Shown here: positions 14,615-17,685 of the stretch, one piece after another
Numbering within the stretch: the stretch's first letter is position 1
Layout: every line of letters begins with the position of its first letter
Origin: Planctomycetaceae bacterium
Lineage (GTDB): Bacteria > Planctomycetota > MHYJ01 > SBBU01
Assembly: GCA_005239585.1 (NCBI GenBank)
Contig: SBBU01000223.1
Span: 1-17,685 of the forward strand
Length of the DNA: 17,685 bases
Reading direction: 5' to 3'
Notes under the pieces: model-generated
Database searches by the model: none
Told to the model about the DNA's origin: nothing
The model's input: the letters and a program-made list of their open reading frames with translations, nothing else
Translations under genes and position numbers: made by a program

Positions 14615-16025
14615 GGAGATAAATAACCAGATCGAACTCTTCGCGGCTGGAGGTTGTGAGAAGCTAGTGCGGCAAGAAATCAATGAACACATATCTAAAT
14701 GCCCACAGTGCTCAGTTGAACTTGGAAAAGCAAGACGCTTTGTTTCATGGTTCGATGAAAAAATAAAGCACATTGATGTATCTACAATCCAATCACATAA
14801 ACCAAAGCGGATTCTATTACGCGTGTTTTCTGCGGCAGCTGTGATACTTGTAGCCATTTGTATCTATTTCATTGTAACTCCAGCAAACAAATCGTTTGAA
14901 GTAACCCTTTTAAATGGTGGCTACATCAAGGCAACTGAGGGTAGCACCGTGCATAGGATAGGCGAAAGCAATTATAGATTGATCAAGGGTAAAGTCTTTA
15001 TTAAAACGCGTAAAGAACGGCTAACTATTCTTACAGATACCGCAAATGTGGAGGTTGTTAATATCGATGACGATGGTGTCGGTGTATTAGAGGTTTCAAT
15101 TGATAATAAAGGAGGAGAAAATATGAATTCACTAATAACCATAATCGCAGTTTTCTGCGGGACAGTTCAGGTTACAAGTCCTACCACCCCATCAAACTCT
15201 GTAACCTTAAAGGCTGGCGATACGATTCTGGTGGAGCAGGGAAAGACTCTACAAAAGCCGCAAGACAAAACCAAGGATATCAGCTTCGTAGATATCTTTA
15301 ATGGGAAAAATCCAAGGCTTCCAGAAAGTGCTAAAGAGGTCATTAAGGAGTGCTTGGTTATAAAGAGTGAAAAGGATCTGGAACCAATGCTTCAGCACGC
15401 TTACATGATAAATGATTCTGACCGCAAACGAGCTCAGAAAATAGATTTCAACAAAGAAATGGTGGTAATAGTAGCTGTATCGTGCCCTGGTGGTAACTGT
15501 AAAGAACCGCCTCCAGTCGTAAAAGTTAAAATAATCAAGATACTGGAAGAGGAAGGCAAAGTACTGGTTCATTGGAATAAAACCCGAGAGAAAAGTGAAC
15601 TTTGTACAAACAACCGGGACCACACCCATGGGCCTGAGTATGTTTATCACGTTGTTACATGTAAGAAGACTGAAAAACCATTTCAGTTTGTTGAGCAAAA
15701 TGAAATGGATAACGAGGTAAAGGAGCTTTTAAAGAAGTTAGATGACTATGACCTTGATGAACGCGAGAAAGCGACCAAGAAACTAATCGAGTTGGGAAAG
15801 AAAGATAAGGAATTTGTGGGGTCTAAAGTGCAAGTGCACTTGAAGAACGCAGAGAGTGCCGAAGCTAAGGAACGGTGCAAAAAAATCTTGGATGGGCTTA
15901 CGGCCAAGACTGAGCAGCCTAAAGAGGATTGTGGCTGTAAATACGCAAAGGAACCATGGCATAAAAGCTGTGATGTATGCAAGAACTGTTTCTTGAATGG
16001 TTGTAAAAACCGACCTCCTAGATGA
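14604..16025 (+). CDS. Membrane anti-sigma factor with FecR-like, PrcB-like, HEAT-like and Cys-rich parts
   Basis: 473 residues, start supported by AGGAG 8 nt upstream. The cytoplasmic N-terminus has a ZAS motif H29-x3-C33-x2-C36, which holds ECF sigma factors. One transmembrane helix is at about 70-91. The outside part begins with a FecR-like beta domain (about 96-216: F-E-V-T-L-L-N-G-G and V-T-L-K-A-G-D-T-I-L-V-E). Next is a beta-rich domain (about 246-366) resembling PrcB C-terminal domains (I-D-F-N-K-E-M-V-V-I-V-A-V and T-E-K-P-F-Q-F-V-E); this match is tentative. A HEAT-like domain (about 370-432) is related to the one at 6888-7652. The tail has six Cys (C443, C445, C456, C459, C462, C467). 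It probably restrains the upstream sigma factor until an envelope signal is sensed. A strong internal ribosome site precedes M174. Confidence 0.82.
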   Translation: MRCEEINNQIELFAAGGCEKLVRQEINEHISKCPQCSVELGKARRFVSWFDEKIKHIDVSTIQSHKPKRILLRVFSAAAVILVAICIYFIVTPANKSFEVTLLNGGYIKATEGSTVHRIGESNYRLIKGKVFIKTRKERLTILTDTANVEVVNIDDDGVGVLEVSIDNKGGENMNSLITIIAVFCGTVQVTSPTTPSNSVTLKAGDTILVEQGKTLQKPQDKTKDISFVDIFNGKNPRLPESAKEVIKECLVIKSEKDLEPMLQHAYMINDSDRKRAQKIDFNKEMVVIVAVSCPGGNCKEPPPVVKVKIIKILEEEGKVLVHWNKTREKSELCTNNRDHTHGPEYVYHVVTCKKTEKPFQFVEQNEMDNEVKELLKKLDDYDLDEREKATKKLIELGKKDKEFVGSKVQVHLKNAESAEAKERCKKILDGLTAKTEQPKEDCGCKYAKEPWHKSCDVCKNCFLNGCKNRPPR

Positions 16026-16136
16026 CGATGCTAAATATGTTTTATAAAGGCATTTTATATTGATATTAGTAGCTGACAGGTACGGGGTTTTGCGTTTAGC
16101 GTGTGGGAGGAGTAAAGTGCCATATACTGGGAGAAA

Positions 16137-16162
16137 AAAAACGGCGAACGTTCGCTGTTTTT
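16137..16162. terminator. Terminator hairpin after the sigma/anti-sigma operon
   Basis: A-rich arm and GGCGAACG paired with the following TTCGCTG and a T-run, centred at 16149/16150; 13 pairs including one G-T. It lies 111 nt after the anti-sigma stop. The core CGAACGTTCG is the same as in the terminator at 11596-11625. The 275 bp gap 16026-16300 holds this hairpin, the next gene's promoter, and a 20-codon frame preceded by GGGAGGAG (16117-16179). Confidence 0.65.
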
Positions 16163-16262
16163 CTCAAGCTTGCACATAGGGATAGGGTAAACCAATGACC
16201 GTATCTATTTGAAAATTCCGTGACTTGTCAGTATTAGTAGGCTCTGCTTTTATGATTCATTA

Positions 16263-16292
16263 TTGGCAAACAGCCTCGGGTTATTTTTTAAT
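16263..16292 (+). promoter_or_regulatory. Predicted promoter for toroid C (leaderless geometry)
   Basis: TTGGCA (16263-16268), an 18 bp spacer and TTTAAT (16287-16292), each five of six consensus bases. The -10 ends 8 nt before the ATG at 16301, so the message would start at or next to the start codon. No Shine-Dalgarno is visible. Confidence 0.5.
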
Positions 16293-16300
16293 GGTGTAAG

Positions 16301-17455
16301 ATGCGGGCAAAGATGCCTAGTCTGTGTTTAGTTGCTTCTTTTTTGGTTCACGTCTCCTCAATAAAGGTGTGTGAACACGCGAAGGGTCAAGAAATTGATC
16401 AGGGCTTGGAAAAAGGTCTAGAGTGGCTTGCAAAGCAGCAAAATAAAGATGGCAGCTTTGGTCCTGCGCGTGACAGCAAGGGAGGATCAGGGAGCAAACT
16501 TGGCGCAACTTGGGTTGATTCACTGTGCACTATGCTCTTTGTTCTTCATGCCCAAGAGAAGGGTTCAAAGTTCAAGGATACAGCAGATAGAGCTGCCAAA
16601 TTTATCAGTCAAGCAGCATTTAGTCCGAAAGAGATGGGTCATGGCGGCACAGATACATTTGCGCTTGTCTATTACACGGTTGGTCTAGCCAAGGTTTGTG
16701 CAAAGACAAAAGATGAAAAACTGCTTGCAAAATTGAAAGAGTATGTTGGGAAGATTGTTCCTTTGCAAAAAGATGTTGGTGGCTGGAACTACTCTAAAGA
16801 TAATACTCAGAATACTGTTTTTACCGCGACAGCGCTCTATGCGATTGCCCTTGCGAAGGAGCTTGGTGTTGATGTCCCAGATAAGGTCTTTGAAAAGGGA
16901 AGGGACGGATTGAAGGCGCTCTTTGATAAAGAGACACGCGGCTTTAAATATGGCAGCGCTGGTGAAGGAGGACGTGTGACAAAGGACTATGAAAGATCAC
17001 CAAACGTTGCTCGCAGTGGTAGTGCCATTGGTGCGTTGATGTTAATTGGAGAAGGATCTGACCAAGTCAAGGCAGGTCTGAAGTTTCTTGCAAAACAATT
17101 TGAGGGCGAGCCATTTTTTGATTATAATGGTGAGCCAAACCAAAAAGGGGGTCTTCCATTTCATGCAACTGCTCCACTTGGCTATTTTCATGGGGCTTTG
17201 GCTCTTGCCCTTGGTGAGGGAAAAACTACATATACCAAACTTACTGAAAGACTCTTGAAGCTGCAAAAGGGGGATGGAAGTTTTCAGATAGGTGATGAAT
17301 TCCTCGACAAGATTCCACTCTATCAGCTGGAATATCGTCGCGACCTGGCGCGAGTCCGAGACACGTGTCTTGCTTTACTTGCGTTGGGCGCATCAAAAGA
17401 TGTTTTTTTCTTGGAGGAGCAGTCCATTATTAAGAAGATTTCAGGCAGCAAGTAG
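16301..17455 (+). CDS. Exported alpha/alpha-toroid (prenyltransferase/squalene-oxidase repeat) protein C
   Basis: 384 residues. The signal peptide is about 1-28 (M-P-S-L-C-L-V-A-S-F-L-V-H-V-S-S core); an ATG at 16313 would give the same mature protein. Toroid repeats are clear: GLEKGLEWLAKQQNKDGSFG near residue 35, Y-V-G-K-I-V-P-L-Q-K-D-V-G-G-W-N-Y near 150, G-L-K-F-L-A-K-Q-F near 255 and L-L-K-L-Q-K-G-D-G-S-F near 328. The G-G-L-P-F-H-A-T segment and the pattern of Gly-Trp/Phe turns match planctomycete exported members of the family. It has no D-x-D-D motif. It is a single-gene unit between the terminators at 16137 and 17536, directly after the ECF sigma operon. Function is unknown; it is a distant paralogue of toroids A and B. 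Confidence 0.84.
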   Translation: MRAKMPSLCLVASFLVHVSSIKVCEHAKGQEIDQGLEKGLEWLAKQQNKDGSFGPARDSKGGSGSKLGATWVDSLCTMLFVLHAQEKGSKFKDTADRAAKFISQAAFSPKEMGHGGTDTFALVYYTVGLAKVCAKTKDEKLLAKLKEYVGKIVPLQKDVGGWNYSKDNTQNTVFTATALYAIALAKELGVDVPDKVFEKGRDGLKALFDKETRGFKYGSAGEGGRVTKDYERSPNVARSGSAIGALMLIGEGSDQVKAGLKFLAKQFEGEPFFDYNGEPNQKGGLPFHATAPLGYFHGALALALGEGKTTYTKLTERLLKLQKGDGSFQIGDEFLDKIPLYQLEYRRDLARVRDTCLALLALGASKDVFFLEEQSIIKKISGSK

Positions 17456-17535
17456 CTATCTAATCTGCTCCCCATGAATCAGTCTTGGTTTCCTCAAGTT
17501 TATCTGCTCAGGTCAGTCAGCTTTGCTGTGATTAC

Positions 17536-17586
17536 CCCGCACCACAAAAAGCCCCGTCTGGAAGGGCGAGGTGCGGGTTTACTTTT
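17536..17586 (+). terminator. Terminator-like hairpin after toroid C
   Basis: Outer arms CCCGCACC (17536-17543) and GGTGCGGG (17570-17577), inner arms GCCC/GGGC (17551-17554, 17564-17567), followed by TTTACTTTT. It lies 80 nt after the toroid C stop. The internal run of five A before GCCC could also serve the opposite strand. The interrupted stem makes it less certain than the other two. Confidence 0.5.
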
Positions 17587-17645
17587 CAGAAGGCCACTTG
17601 ACAAAAAAGTGCTTCTTAAGAAACATAATTGCAAAAGCAGTATCG

Positions 17646-17685
17646 AGTAAGGTGTCCGAGTGGCCCCTGGTCTGGAAAATCCAGC
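17646..17685 (+). other. tRNA-Ser(GGA)-like 5' fragment at window edge
   Basis: GGTGTCCGAGTGGC followed by TCTGGAAAA are the D-arm and anticodon-loop sequences of bacterial tRNA-Ser with a GGA anticodon, in the right order. However, the D-loop is about six bases too short, the anticodon stem has a mismatch, and the acceptor side is not G-rich. The 3' half is beyond the window. It may be a degenerate tRNA, an attachment remnant, or chance. Confidence 0.25.

Noticed and set aside
15249..15698. Minus-strand open frame of 149 codons opposite the anti-sigma gene
   Set aside because: Antisense to a well-supported gene; hydrophobic Phe/Tyr-rich translation is typical of a reverse reading of Lys/Glu-rich codons.
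12732..17455. Toroid proteins as squalene-hopene or other terpene cyclases
   Set aside because: None has the D-x-D-D catalytic motif, all are exported with signal peptides, and no isoprenoid genes are nearby; only the fold is supported.

Overview
The window reads as a chromosomal segment of a diderm bacterium, most likely a member of the Planctomycetota or a close relative. The evidence is the gene style: a secretin with Pro-Gly linkers, an exported TPR/PQQ-propeller protein, three exported alpha/alpha-toroid (prenyltransferase/squalene-oxidase repeat) proteins, the short HEAT-like 'LDhDDpexRdkAtdeL' domain, and an ECF sigma factor paired with a membrane FecR-type anti-sigma factor. Base composition is moderate to low GC by eye. 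The lineage is inferred; no rRNA is present.

Layout. (1) 2-1579: a secretin-like protein whose start lies off the left edge. (2) 1637-2711: a good sigma70-type promoter with an operator-like dyad, followed by rpsF-ssb-rpsR. (3) 2742-6883: lpdA-lipB-pdhA-pdhB, which supplies E3, the octanoyltransferase and both E1 subunits of a pyruvate (or 2-oxoacid) dehydrogenase, without an E2 gene. (4) 6888-17455: a run in which every gene except the sigma factor encodes an exported or membrane protein. It holds a HEAT/Ig-like protein (-), a TPR-PQQ protein and toroid A (+), a Tat-dependent lipoprotein glycosylasparaginase and toroid B (-, one operon), an ECF sigma/anti-sigma operon (+), and toroid C (+). 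(5) 17456-17685: a terminator-like hairpin and a tRNA-Ser-like fragment at the edge.

The most interesting observations are: a palindromic repeat of about 103 bp inserted in frame just after the toroid B signal peptide, flanked by TTGAT; a 26-codon fossil of the C-terminus of a second glycosylasparaginase in the convergent gap at 11507-11716; several genes whose best -10 element lies only 7-9 nt before the ATG and which lack a Shine-Dalgarno, suggesting leaderless mRNAs; a 22-bp dyad lying exactly on the rpsF promoter; and an anti-sigma protein combining ZAS, TM, FecR, PrcB-like, HEAT-like and Cys-rich parts, with a strong internal ribosome-binding site. No CRISPR array, transposase or rRNA was found.
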